64,000 bases of DNA from assembly GCA_019359035.1 (NCBI GenBank), contig JAHHIC010000043.1:124001-188000 (forward strand), in the 5' to 3' direction. The translations under genes and the position numbers were made by a program. Every line of letters starts with the position of its first letter. Within the stretch, counting starts at the first letter, position 1. Below the pieces are notes generated by a model that was given only the letters and a program-made list of their open reading frames with translations, did no database searches and was not told where the DNA came from. This stretch comes from Scytonematopsis contorta HA4267-MV1 (GTDB lineage Bacteria; Cyanobacteriota; Cyanobacteriia; Cyanobacteriales; Nostocaceae). Positions 20,601-27,199 of this stretch are shown here, in pieces.

Positions 20601-22787
20601 CCAGTAGAAGAAAGCTTACGCGAAAATTCCGACGAGCTTGCGGTTAGTTCTGTTCAATCCTTGGAAAAAACCCATTATCCCGTTACTCTGTATGCTTTAC
20701 CAGGAGAAGACTTAACCCTAAAAATTGCCTTTGAAGAAAATGTTGGTAGCGAAGAAAAACGTCAACAACTAATTCATCGACTGGTACACATTCTCGAAAA
20801 ATTAGCCAGTAGAGAAGTACAATTTGTTGGTGATATTGGACTTTTGAGCCAAACTGAAGAACAAGATTTACTACAAAAACTTAGTGGTTCCGTAGAAGTT
20901 TATCCAGAAACCACCGTACAGCAACTCTTTAGTCAACAAGCAGCGAGCAATCCCGACGCACCAGCAGTTCTTTGGGGTGATAGTCTCCAGGGAGAAAGAT
21001 GGTTAACTTATGGAGAATTGGAACGCAAATCTAACCAAGTTGCTCATGCTCTGCGTCAACTAGGGGTTAACAAAGAAACATTGGTTGCTATTTACCTGGA
21101 ACGTCACGCAGGTTTACTTGTCACAATTCTTGGTATATTAAAAGCTGGCGCAGCCTATGTACCCCTAGACCCAGCTTTCCCAAAAGAACGAATTGATTAC
21201 ATGTTGGCGGATAGTGGTGCTGCTGTTATCATCACAGAAGAAACAATTGCTACCCAAATTGACACATCATCAGTTCAGGTTCTGCTGCTGGATAAAAAAG
21301 AAATAACGGTTCCACATCAGCCAGATACAACATTACCAAGCATTAGCGGAAACGACCATTTAGCATACGTTATTTATACCTCCGGTTCTACGGGTAAACC
21401 CAAGGGTGTACAAATTAATCACCACGCTCTCAGCAATTTCCTTCTCAGTTTCCGCGAACAACCGGGGATTAGCTCTAGCGACACACTAGTAGCAGTTACT
21501 ACCCTATCCTTTGACATTTCCATCCTAGAACTATTTTTACCCTTGATTACCGGAGCGCGGTTAGTTGTAGCAGACCGGGAAACAGCCCGCGATGGTTTTC
21601 AACTGACGCAGTTGCTAAACAAACACCAAGCAACAGTAATGCAAGCAACCCCAAGTACATGGCGATTGCTGTTGCTCGCAGGTTGGAAACCAAATCAAGC
21701 CTTCCGTGCTTTGTGTGGTGGTGAGGCAATGCCAATTGATTTGGCTGCTGCTTTACTTAACTTAGAAGTTGAATTATGGAACGTTTACGGGCCGACAGAA
21801 ACTACAATTTGGTCTACAGTTAACCAAATTAAGCAACCAGAAGACGCACTTTCCATAGGTAAAGCCATCGCCAACACACCTATTTATATTTTAGACAGCG
21901 CCGGAAATCCAGTTCCTCAGGGTATAGTGGGAGAATTATTTATCGGTGGAGCAGGACTAGCAAGAGGTTATCGTCAAAGACCTGATTTAACTGCTGATAA
22001 ATTTGTGCCTAATCCCTTCGCTCAAAAAGCAGGAGAACGGTTGTATAACACAGGAGATTTAGCGCGGTTGCTGCCTAACGGTAAAATAGAATTCCTAGGC
22101 CGTATCGATTACCAAATAAAAATACGTGGCTTCCGTATTGAATTAGGAGATATCGAAACCGTTCTAGCAAATCATGGCAATATTTCTCAAGCAATTGTCC
22201 AACCTTTAGAAAATACAAACGGTGAAAAGAGACTTGTTGCCTATCTCGTTACAAAGCCCGGTAGCGAACAACCCAATTCTGATGCATTGCGAGCATTTGT
22301 CTTAGAAAAGTTACCCGATTATATGGTTCCATCAGCTTGGGTATTCTTGGAAGCAATGCCTTTAACACCTAACAATAAGGTAGACAGAAAAGCTTTACCT
22401 GCTCCTTCTTCATCTAATTCCCAGGTGTATTATACAGCACCGAGAAATGCAATTGAAGAAGTATTAGTAGATATTTGGCAGGAACTGATGAAAGTCGAAA
22501 GATTAGGAGTAAAAGATAATTTCTTCGACCTTGGTGGACATTCATTATTAGCCGCGCAAATTCACGCTCGCATCAGAAAAGTCTTTTCTATCGAACTGTC
22601 GTTACGGGAATTATTTGACTCCTTAACTATAGAGAAAACTGTCGGGCTGTTGTTAGCGAGAGAAACACAACCAGGACGCACAGAAAAAATAGCGAAAGCA
22701 TTTTTAAGGATGAAACAAATGACACCCGAAGAAAAAGCTAAGCTCTTAGAAGCAAAACGTAAAGCTACTATGACCAAAACAATTTAA
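11604..22787 (+). CDS. NRPS, C-A(Thr)-PCP-C-A(Gln)-PCP-E-C-A(Gly)-PCP
   Basis: 3727 residues, three modules, no thioesterase. C1 (1-450, HHHLLLDGWS), A1 (470-968; pocket D,F,W,N,I,G,M,V,H = Thr), PCP1 (Ser1018), C2 (1085-1505), A2 (1537-2046; D,A,W,Q,F,G,L,I,D = Gln), PCP2 (Ser2094), epimerase (2145-2610; HHLIVDGVSW near 2294, ILFNYLGQFD), C3 (2633-3085), A3 (3106-3600; D,I,L,Q,L,G,V,I,W = Gly), PCP3 (Ser3647). Predicted product segment Thr-D-Gln-Gly. C1 resembles C3, which follows the epimerase, so C1 may also take a D-configured donor. Repeat DNA encodes linkers at about 449-464 and 1525-1534 and residues about 2180-2190 of the E domain, plus a Gln/Ala/Leu/Pro tandem repeat near 2810. The chain must pass to the NRPS starting at 27200. 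Confidence 0.97.
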   Translation: MSLKDKIENIFPLTPLQKGLLFHSLYNPESSVYFEQLNCRLEGKVSVDAVNQAWQTLINRHSILRTAIITKGQAEPVQVVFRNITFKVIEQDWRGLSTSAQQTRLSQFLEDDRSKGFVLNRPPLMRVTLIRLDEESWNLVWSHHHLLLDGWSMPLLMREFFLLHKAACEGVEISLPPVRSYGDFLAWLKQKNPQEGESFWRDYMSGFESQTPLLMMPAKQQVSVNKKLEKNIEIRLQLDSEETALLSKLARSCGVTLNTVVQGAWAILLNRYSRSQDIVYGITVAGRPPELPGVEQMIGPFINTLPLRVLVSAEDTLDSWLQKLQQQQVQMRQFEHSSLLDIQGWSDVPRGQTLFETLFAFENFPVDKSLKAENFGLNVTDVSFFETTNYPLTLVVIPGDELLFKFSYNADRFDALGMELVLEQLRHLLINMASSAKAPLSSLSLLNRDLTPLPPFPEREGGKLKPLAQCFTETVSKYPNHIALTFNQENFTYKEIDSRANQLAQFLQKQGIAPEKRVVICLERSPELIIAMLAVIKAGGVYVPVDPAYPRDRIEFTVSDCEAELIITTSSLTSLFPESATVVCIDADDALYLSESNEPIVVESIQPENGAYVIYTSGSTGRPKGVLVTQHNVIRLFQSTSHWYGFNENDVWTFFHSFAFDFSVWEIWGALLHGGRLAIVPYTISRNPQSFLQLIRDEKVTVLNQTPSAFVQLLAAEQASPALEATTLRYVIFGGEALNLQSLRSWFDRHGENRTRLVNMYGITETTVHVTYREITLQDLESASGSVIGEPIPDLSLYLLDTYGNPVPAGVTGEIYVGGAGVARGYLNRPEVNAERFIQDKFSLDSAARLYRSGDLGRFLPNGDLEYLGRIDHQVKIRGFRIEIGEIEAALSKIPGVQENIVIVSSEDDNQKQLIAYMVYAGVAKPSIETLRNKLQESLPEYMLPSHFVYLQQFPLTANGKIDRKALPKPEVNRENLEVAFVPPQTPEEEILAQAWQKVLGVDRVGRFDNYFVLGGDSIRSIRVSSLAEEAGLKLKLEQIFSYPVLADLATSICANKEKTTRDAVDEKPFALISSQDREKLEDKAMDAYPLAQLQAGMLFHSDYSENSTTYNDLFSFRIRMPFNREVWQQAYAQMFARHSILRTAFYLAEFSQPIQAILKEVPAEILFTDLTSLSASAQEVYLQSFIDKERENGFDWSQAPLLRFYLHRLQGDIVQATFVVHHAILDGWSLANFIAELTGLYLHLLGYPVPELKASPALQYSKFVELEQEALASDNQRKFWQRQLENIPFTQIPRFPGAVQKNQPGKMAKLDIALSSQVSQQLKAVSQQLGVPLRTVLLAVHMRLLAFYSGEQEVVTGLVGNGRPEENDGDRTLGLFLNTLPFRLKLPRGSWVDLINETFRSEQAIIPNRRFPFAEIQRIHGNQPLYETSFNFVHFHVYKGLLDLRDVELLDAKSFDETNIPFSVSWSEEVANSNLLFNITYNSNEFTAEQITEIGNYCERICQQIATNPHSPTIQNLQNNTSILWGGHPCPPVQNNLPVHKIFEQRAAESPNSPAVSCEGETWTSSELNQKANQIARVLQSRGISTDKPVGICLERSLEMVAAILGVLKAGGCYVPIDPHYPTARIQGMVEDAKASVILTSSATVISTNNSSTELINIDTQSEEIAAQSVENLEISVFGNQTAYIIFTSGSTGRAKGIAISHQAIAQHMTWFLDVFAVNNQDVILQKTPFSFDASVWEFWAALMTGAKLVMAKPGGHQDSGYLVETIKKENVTLLQVVPTLLEILLAEPEFSQCSSLRTVFAGGEALKKRVWDEFNSTFSTSVSTSLVNLYGPAETTIDVTYHQCGDTARHSGRNSENTDIIPIGEAVPNTSLYILDRDFQPVPVGTPGELFIAGNQLARGYWGAYKLTAESFLPNPFTQEPGSRMYRTGDKARFLPNGKIEFLGRVDYQVKIRGFRIETSEIVAILESQPWIVRAVTKALETPDQPTRLVAYVEMKQPPTNWQELLRSSVRSALPDYMVPSLFVSMDTWALLPNGKIDLTALPYPEENAVIRKGYVAPRNNTETTLANIWGEVLRISRVSIEDDFFELGGDSILCLQIIAKARAVGVNFSPRDLFNNPCIAELAPYVKNVEQKVVVDLIPKSGEIPLTPVQKWFFEQSLPHPEHWNQAVLLDLKEEIAHAESQRRKGGNNSQANEFDIKAALMQIAQNHEAMKLQFRKTENGWVQYLVNDSNALAFDVVDLSLIPVAELSEHLQASANQFQAQIDLENGPLARAVYFQTPENTKDKLLLIIHHLIVDGVSWRVILQELAYSLTTQSPLLKGTSVGFAPSTGFAQWATQLNTLAENLQEQDINFWQNQQVSNPALPLDGTGKQQENTEASAVQIECNFTKEETDSLLYELPRTRKARIQEVLLAALLEAVTDWTNQKEMVIALESHGRDSHLNDFDIFNSVGWFTSLFPFRLEKNSHNSHSTNNLLGNLESVKEQFRKLPQNGFTYGLLSQKPELANVLAKIPEGILFNYLGQFDDNFPETAPFTPALEDAGASRHPENIRAFQLEITGLIVKGQLQIRFVYSKALHKEETIRCLADSFHSHFVNLLEESRTQENNWTPADFPLAALNTEQLAVALAGTSDIEDIYPLAPVQEGMVFHSNYESERGVYLQQVTGEIDGVVDTAIFQKAWEECMNRHPSLRATFVLRDLPRPLQRIHSRVNLPFVCEDWSALNTEETASKWAELLKKDRQQGFSLEIAPLMRLTLVKIQEHKWRFLWTHHHILLDGWSLPLIFRDVIAIYKAKKQQLSLPNLPNSQQQALPQQQALPQPPVYRDFIAWLDQKKSSEAESFWRQEMSGLRSAASFGLKNKDKEVSDYQTLEAVISQETFTHLKAFAKDASVTVNTLVQAAWSILLNRYSASQDVVYGITVSGRSPELQGSEEMVGLFINTLPLRVKLDDSKPLKQWLRELRNQSSEINQYSESRLVDIQGWSEVPRGESLFESIVVYENYPVEESLRENSDELAVSSVQSLEKTHYPVTLYALPGEDLTLKIAFEENVGSEEKRQQLIHRLVHILEKLASREVQFVGDIGLLSQTEEQDLLQKLSGSVEVYPETTVQQLFSQQAASNPDAPAVLWGDSLQGERWLTYGELERKSNQVAHALRQLGVNKETLVAIYLERHAGLLVTILGILKAGAAYVPLDPAFPKERIDYMLADSGAAVIITEETIATQIDTSSVQVLLLDKKEITVPHQPDTTLPSISGNDHLAYVIYTSGSTGKPKGVQINHHALSNFLLSFREQPGISSSDTLVAVTTLSFDISILELFLPLITGARLVVADRETARDGFQLTQLLNKHQATVMQATPSTWRLLLLAGWKPNQAFRALCGGEAMPIDLAAALLNLEVELWNVYGPTETTIWSTVNQIKQPEDALSIGKAIANTPIYILDSAGNPVPQGIVGELFIGGAGLARGYRQRPDLTADKFVPNPFAQKAGERLYNTGDLARLLPNGKIEFLGRIDYQIKIRGFRIELGDIETVLANHGNISQAIVQPLENTNGEKRLVAYLVTKPGSEQPNSDALRAFVLEKLPDYMVPSAWVFLEAMPLTPNNKVDRKALPAPSSSNSQVYYTAPRNAIEEVLVDIWQELMKVERLGVKDNFFDLGGHSLLAAQIHARIRKVFSIELSLRELFDSLTIEKTVGLLLARETQPGRTEKIAKAFLRMKQMTPEEKAKLLEAKRKATMTKTI
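12948..12994. repeat. C-rich hairpin repeat P, copy 2 (inside NRPS 2)
   Basis: GACCTAACCCCCCTA followed by CCTTCCCTGAGAGGGAAGG, a C-rich/G-rich hairpin. It is read in frame as a Pro/Glu/Gly-rich stretch exactly in the linker between the first condensation and adenylation domains. Copies at 9596-9652 and 35881-35926 share the first about 22 bases. Confidence 0.88.
16177..16204. repeat. Repeat C hairpin (GGGTGGGCAT...GCCCGCCC) inside NRPS 2
   Basis: TGTGGGGTGGGCAT followed by CCTTGCCCGCCC forms a short hairpin. A diverged copy lies at 47961-47986 in an intergenic gap. Here it is translated in frame as part of the C2-A2 linker. Confidence 0.75.
18142..18172. repeat. CGCAGAG/CGCAAAG-type dispersed repeat inside epimerase domain
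   Basis: The stretch has the form of a common cyanobacterial dispersed repeat (CACGCAGAG, then GACGCAAAGG). It is read in frame near residue 2180, in an early loop of the E domain, giving a short Ala/Glu/Arg/Lys-rich insert absent from the other condensation-fold domains here. Confidence 0.65.
20025..20068. repeat. 18-base tandem repeat in C3 domain of NRPS 2
   Basis: Two copies of an 18-base unit (CAACAAGCACTACCACAA) plus a partial copy encode a Gln-Gln-Ala-Leu-Pro repeat in a surface loop of the third condensation domain. The period is a multiple of three. Confidence 0.7.
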
Positions 22788-23306
22788 AATTCAAAATTCA
22801 AAATTCAAAATATCCGTTCACGCAGTGTGTCCTCTTAGGACATAACGGACGCTGGGCGTTCACGCAGTGGAGCGTAGCGCTTACAAAATTGAAGAAAATA
22901 TAGTACTTTTGAATTAATCACTTCAGGTACAAGGTTGGGTAGGTTGGGGGTATTGCTACCCCTTTCCCCCCTATAAACCGAGCGTACAGAGTTTCCAAGT
23001 ACTCGGCTTGAATTTTTAGATAGCTAAATTAGATAGCTAAACTTGTGTGTACACAGTATTATCCTAATCTGGTTTCGGTTAGGGGGTTGGTGAGCATTGA
23101 CGATAAATTGTATAAAATGTATACTAGTATTTAGTAAGTCGGCTCGATAAAATCAATGTGTGTCTTCCGTTTATTTAAAGCTTTGGAATAAGCTATTTAC
23201 AGGATTTTTGTGCATTTAAATTTCGTTATATAGGTTGATTCTTTAAAGCTAACTTGCTTTAGATACTTAATGTTTATGTAAACTGGGATGAAGGATTCTT
23301 GTCAGA
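22788..23306. repeat. Intergenic repeat region after NRPS 2
   Basis: No gene seen in 519 bases. It begins with about three copies of the heptamer TTCAAAA. A REP-like hairpin follows at 22813-22849 (TCCGTT outer arms closed by AACGGA, with the inner pair TGTCCT-CTT-AGGACA), and GTTCACGCAGTG occurs twice (22816 and 22858). ACTTGTGTGTACACAGTA at 23041 recurs at 26021 and 42429. The last 150 bases are AT-rich and may hold the promoter of the next gene. Confidence 0.6.
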
Positions 23307-24089
23307 ATGTTAATTAGAAAATCGCATTTTATTATCTTGGTAAATACCATTTTACTAAGTTTCTGTTGTCCCATTCACGCCCAAACCCCACAGAAGATTA
23401 ATACAATTGCAACTATTGTTAACGATATGAAGCTCCCGCATGAGGCAACGCCGAATGGGGTTCCCTATTACTATAGTTGGCTAAAAGGACCGCGCATCAA
23501 TATGGGCAACAACCCAAAAAAATTTACGGCAATAACGGCTTGGGGACAGTTATACGTGCAAGATAAAGGGAATCCAGCAACCAATACTCGCGTTCAAATC
23601 AGGAACACGAAAACATACATGCTGAGCAAGCGAGATAAAAAATGGTATCTTCTGCAAGCTTCCACGAATGTAGAAGGAGCAGCTTATTTGGAAGATTATA
23701 GTGGAAATAAGAGCAAACCCGCAAATATTCGTAACGAAAAAGATGGTAGTATTTCGGTCATCGCTGGTAATGGATACAACTTTCACTTCTGGCCGAAAAA
23801 CGGTAGAGCTAATATTAATTCCAATGATGTAGGTGGTGTATTTACCACAGTTCAAGCAAGACTTATAATCGATAATCCCAAAAAGCCTAATGACAACCAA
23901 AAAGCTCGCTATTTGCTTAATGTAGGTGGTGATTATTGGCAGAACTTAAACGCACTGTGGGATAATTTCAAAACTAATGGTGAAGTTGGAATGGGTAGAT
24001 TTAAATTTGTTTCCACTCAATGGCAGGCTTTTAATATGACCACAGTGTCACCAGATGAAATTCTTCGCAACCCCCCACCAGTTGAATAA
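23307..24089 (+). CDS. Exported protein of unknown function
   Basis: 260 residues with a clear Sec signal peptide (about 1-25: a basic start, a hydrophobic core, and a cleavage-like site after HAQ). The mature part has many Asn, Trp and Tyr residues and looks beta-rich. I know no family with this pattern and see no catalytic motif. It lies between NRPS 2 and NRPS 3 in the same direction but is separated from NRPS 2 by more than 500 bases of repeats, so it probably has its own promoter. Whether it works with the lipopeptide, for example outside the cell, or was inserted by chance cannot be told from the sequence. Confidence 0.8.
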   Translation: MLIRKSHFIILVNTILLSFCCPIHAQTPQKINTIATIVNDMKLPHEATPNGVPYYYSWLKGPRINMGNNPKKFTAITAWGQLYVQDKGNPATNTRVQIRNTKTYMLSKRDKKWYLLQASTNVEGAAYLEDYSGNKSKPANIRNEKDGSISVIAGNGYNFHFWPKNGRANINSNDVGGVFTTVQARLIIDNPKKPNDNQKARYLLNVGGDYWQNLNALWDNFKTNGEVGMGRFKFVSTQWQAFNMTTVSPDEILRNPPPVE

Positions 24090-24287
24090 ATTACAACTTT
24101 ACCATCTTTAAAAGAAGAGCAAAAAACTAAACATACAAGGAGCATTTGAGATTACAAGTATTCTACGTATGTTCCAATATGAAATTTAGCTAAATTTTAT
24201 ATTAAAAATCAGTAATACTTAACTATCTCCAAGAAAAACACGGTAATCTGCTATTTAATTAAAAACAAATAGTGCAGATAAAACAAA

Positions 24288-25031
24288 ATGAGCTTGATAT
24301 TAAACTGTTGTAGGTTGATTGCTGCGACAGCACTTACAACCATTGTACTTACGTCACAAGTTGCAAAATCCTATGGCATTACATTTGTGACTCAAAGTAG
24401 TATGTTAGGAAGCAATGACCAACTAGATTGGTCAAGTTTGGGTGTTCAATTTCCTTTCAAGATTTTACCAAATACCTTTAGCGCTACATCTAGTAAAGGT
24501 TTAAAGTTAAACGTAGATATTCCAAAGTCAAATATTCCAGGTGTGACACCACCATTGATTTTTCAAACTTTACCGCCACCAGGAATCCCAACAAACTTTG
24601 CAGCAGGAGATTTTCTTTTATTTACAGGGTTTATTAGGGGAACTTTTCCTGCTATCGGTAATCCAGGTCCATTGAGTATTAGTTTTGAGAAACCAGTGCA
24701 AGCGGTTGGAACCCAAATAGCTGTAGACGATACACCTAGCTTTACTGCTTTTGTCTCAGCATTTGACAGTAATAATAACTTATTGGGTAATTTCTCTGCG
24801 CCTGGAACTTCTTCTTTAAATTTGGATAGCTCTGCTTTATTCTTAGGGGTTAAGAGCGACACTGCCAATATTGCACGGCTAGTTTTTAGTACTTCTGAAA
24901 ACAATCGTGCGTTTGCGATAAACAAATTAAGATTTGTTACTGTTCCTGAATCTAGTTCTGTGGACGCAATTTATGTACTTGGTGCTGTTTTTCTAACTTT
25001 TGAGGTAAAGCGAAAATTAAAAGCGGAATAA
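24288..25031 (+). CDS. Exported protein with PEP-CTERM-like C-terminus
   Basis: 247 residues. An N-terminal hydrophobic signal (about 10-30) leads into a Ser/Asn/Pro-rich beta-type domain. The end has the order expected of a PEP-CTERM sorting signal: VPESSS, a hydrophobic helix of about 18 residues, then basic KRKLK. The usual Pro after PE is replaced by Ser, so this is a variant. PEP-CTERM proteins are exported and processed by exosortase, often in bacteria making extracellular polymers. It is the second exported protein gene between NRPS 2 and NRPS 3. Its role is unknown. Confidence 0.8.
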   Translation: MSLILNCCRLIAATALTTIVLTSQVAKSYGITFVTQSSMLGSNDQLDWSSLGVQFPFKILPNTFSATSSKGLKLNVDIPKSNIPGVTPPLIFQTLPPPGIPTNFAAGDFLLFTGFIRGTFPAIGNPGPLSISFEKPVQAVGTQIAVDDTPSFTAFVSAFDSNNNLLGNFSAPGTSSLNLDSSALFLGVKSDTANIARLVFSTSENNRAFAINKLRFVTVPESSSVDAIYVLGAVFLTFEVKRKLKAE

Positions 25032-25097
25032 AAGCAGGGGAGTAAATATAGCCTTAAATTTTAATAAAAATAAAATTAAAAAGGTGGTGATAGTAGC

Positions 25098-25487
25098 TGA
25101 AACCCTTCTCCAGTCTAGAATTTTGCTGTCACTACCTTGACCAGTTTTTACACTTATTAATAGCCTTTAAGGTTGCAGTCAGTTCAAATACATATCGACA
25201 GCCAAATTTATTAAGAATTAATGCAAAAGCACGCGGTATATTTTTATCTTCGACTATTTCAGTTCTACGAATACCCTCGAAATTCAAATTAGCTGTAGAT
25301 ACACTTTTATCAGAATATGTAGCCAGAGAAATTAAATAGTGAATCTTTACAAGACTTAAGAAAATCGACTATATCAAATCCACAAATATATCAGTCATAC
25401 CATGAAGCAGTTGTTGATGATATTAAAGTGTTAGAAAAGTTAAGGTTAGGGGAATACTTAAAGCAAAACCCTGTATTGAAAAATTAA
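25098..25487 (+). pseudogene. Possible decayed ORF, frameshifted near 25325
   Basis: One frame is open without a start codon from about 25098 to 25340 and ends in a translation containing LAVDTLLSEYVAREIK. Another frame carries on from 25323 to the TAA at 25485-25487 with IYQSYHEAVVDDIKVLEKLR. The two join plausibly if one base near 25325-25338 is an insertion. The TAA abuts the ATG of the next gene, as in a coupled gene pair. No family recognised. It could also be chance open frame in AT-rich DNA. Confidence 0.3.
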
Positions 25488-25958
25488 ATGAAAATAATAC
25501 CAAAAGATAGCTTTACAATTTCTACACCTGATTCAATAACTGTAGTTTTACAACGCTTGAATGAAAAAATAGAAGTCCCGAAAATCTTGGGGTTTCCAAC
25601 AGATGGTTTACCTTATCAAGGTAACATTTCTGAAAAAGGCTTTAAAATCACTCGCAATGTCTATCGTAAATTATTTATACCAGTGGTTAAAGGACATTTT
25701 GAAGCGCAATCTCATCAAACAGATGTTCATATAGAAATGAGTTTACACCCTGCTGCTATAGGATTTTTAGGCTTTTTCTTTCTGTCCTGGTATAGTGCTG
25801 TTGTTCCCATTATGCTGGAAAGTACTGCAAATATTGGTATTACTGCTGTATTTCCAAGTATACCTCCGATGATACTGATTGTCGTTTGGGTATTTTTTCG
25901 CTCAGAAGTAAGTCGAAGTCGTGGTGAACTGACCAAGATTATTCAGGGATTGTGGTAA
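25488..25958 (+). CDS. Small membrane protein of unknown function
   Basis: 156 residues. A soluble N-terminal part of about 85 residues is followed by two hydrophobic segments (about 88-110 and 118-138) and a basic tail, suggesting a protein anchored by a hairpin in the cytoplasmic membrane. I do not recognise the family. The ATG at 25488 directly follows the stop of the decayed-looking reading frame upstream. No motif links it to peptide biosynthesis; it lies between the exported proteins and the GT2 gene. Confidence 0.7.
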   Translation: MKIIPKDSFTISTPDSITVVLQRLNEKIEVPKILGFPTDGLPYQGNISEKGFKITRNVYRKLFIPVVKGHFEAQSHQTDVHIEMSLHPAAIGFLGFFFLSWYSAVVPIMLESTANIGITAVFPSIPPMILIVVWVFFRSEVSRSRGELTKIIQGLW

Positions 25959-26020
25959 TACGACTCAACATGTTAAGGCTATTTCAATAGCCAGGGTTTG
26001 ATACGACATTAAATGAATCG

Positions 26021-26075
26021 ACTTGTGTGTACACGGTAGCATAGGGAGGGGGGGGGTAGGGGGGAAAGGGTGTGC
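26021..26075. repeat. ACTTGTGTGTACACGGTA repeat with G-rich tail
   Basis: ACTTGTGTGTACACGGTA at 26021-26038 is followed by a G-rich run. The same 13-base core is found at 23041 and 42429, and inverted at 42358, each time in an intergenic gap. Confidence 0.6.
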
Positions 26076-26192
26076 GTGTGAATTTAAAACCTATAAATGT
26101 TTTCCGGAGATGTCTGTTGCATAAATTCCCCCCCATTAATCCTATTAATAACATAATGAGCGACTTAAAACACAGAAGAGATTATAGAAACT

Positions 26193-27035
26193 ATGCCTAA
26201 AATTAGTATTATTACCCCATGTTATAACGCAGAAAAATATATCGGAAAAACAATAGAGAGCTTACTTGCTTCGACTTTCACAGACTGGGAGCATATAGTA
26301 GTAGATGATGGCAGTTCCGATAATTCAGCAGAAATTGTCTTAAGTTATGCCAGCAACGAACCACGCTTGCGATTAATTAAACAGGCAAATGGTGGTGTTT
26401 GCAACGCTCGTAATAACGGTTTTAAGGTTTGTTCTCCAGAGTCAGAATATTTAATGTTTTTTGATGCAGATGACTGTATCGAACCACAGATGTTAGAGGT
26501 TATGGTTAACTACCTTGACAAACATCCTCATGTTGGTGTTGCTTGCAGCGATGGATGGCACATTGATAGCGAAGATAAGATTTTGGAAGATTTTTACTTT
26601 CCTCGATTTTTCCCATCAGAGAAAGGAGAATTTGAAGAAGTTTCTTATGATGTTCCTGAGATACCTTTTTTCTCTATTGCTGTTGGAGTATGCAAAGAAA
26701 GTGGTTCTTTTCTGCGCCAGTCTGTATATGCCAAAACATCTGGATGGTCTGAGTCGCTGGGACAAGGACGTGAGGGAAATGATTTATTCATGCAGATGGG
26801 ATTACTAAGTGATGCTCATTTTATTCCGCAAAAACTATACAAATACCGTCAACATAATACACAGTCCCATAAATCACTGGATGACCAAGCTCAGGTAGAT
26901 AAACTTATTGCCAAGTGGAAAGAAGGCAAAGGGTTGACACTAGAGCAAAAAGCCAAAGTAGCTAAAGTATTGGAGTACATTCCTGCGTTTGAGCAGTTCT
27001 TGTATCGTCGCGATGAATTATATTTGAGCAGCTAA
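26193..27035 (+). CDS. Family 2 glycosyltransferase
   Basis: 280 residues with the GT-A fold start ISIITPCYNAEKYI, the nucleotide-binding VVDDGSSDNS and the metal site MFFDADD. A GT2 enzyme transfers a sugar from a nucleotide donor. No membrane helix is seen, so it acts in the cytoplasm. It is the second sugar transferase in the cluster, after the GT32 enzyme at 8845, and lies 164 bases before the terminal NRPS. Two glycosyltransferases would suit a product carrying sugars, as hassallidins do (inference). The acceptor cannot be read from the sequence. Confidence 0.9.
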   Translation: MPKISIITPCYNAEKYIGKTIESLLASTFTDWEHIVVDDGSSDNSAEIVLSYASNEPRLRLIKQANGGVCNARNNGFKVCSPESEYLMFFDADDCIEPQMLEVMVNYLDKHPHVGVACSDGWHIDSEDKILEDFYFPRFFPSEKGEFEEVSYDVPEIPFFSIAVGVCKESGSFLRQSVYAKTSGWSESLGQGREGNDLFMQMGLLSDAHFIPQKLYKYRQHNTQSHKSLDDQAQVDKLIAKWKEGKGLTLEQKAKVAKVLEYIPAFEQFLYRRDELYLSS

Positions 27036-27199
27036 CATAATTCGTAATTTGTCAAGGGGGGCACGAAAAATAAAGGTAACAAAAATTTTTCGCTGTATTT
27101 GCATAAATCCCCCAGTACAACACCTACTTATATAAAAGAACACTTAATATCGCGCCACTCTTAATTCACCTCGCAAAACAAATACAAAGTTTATTTATC

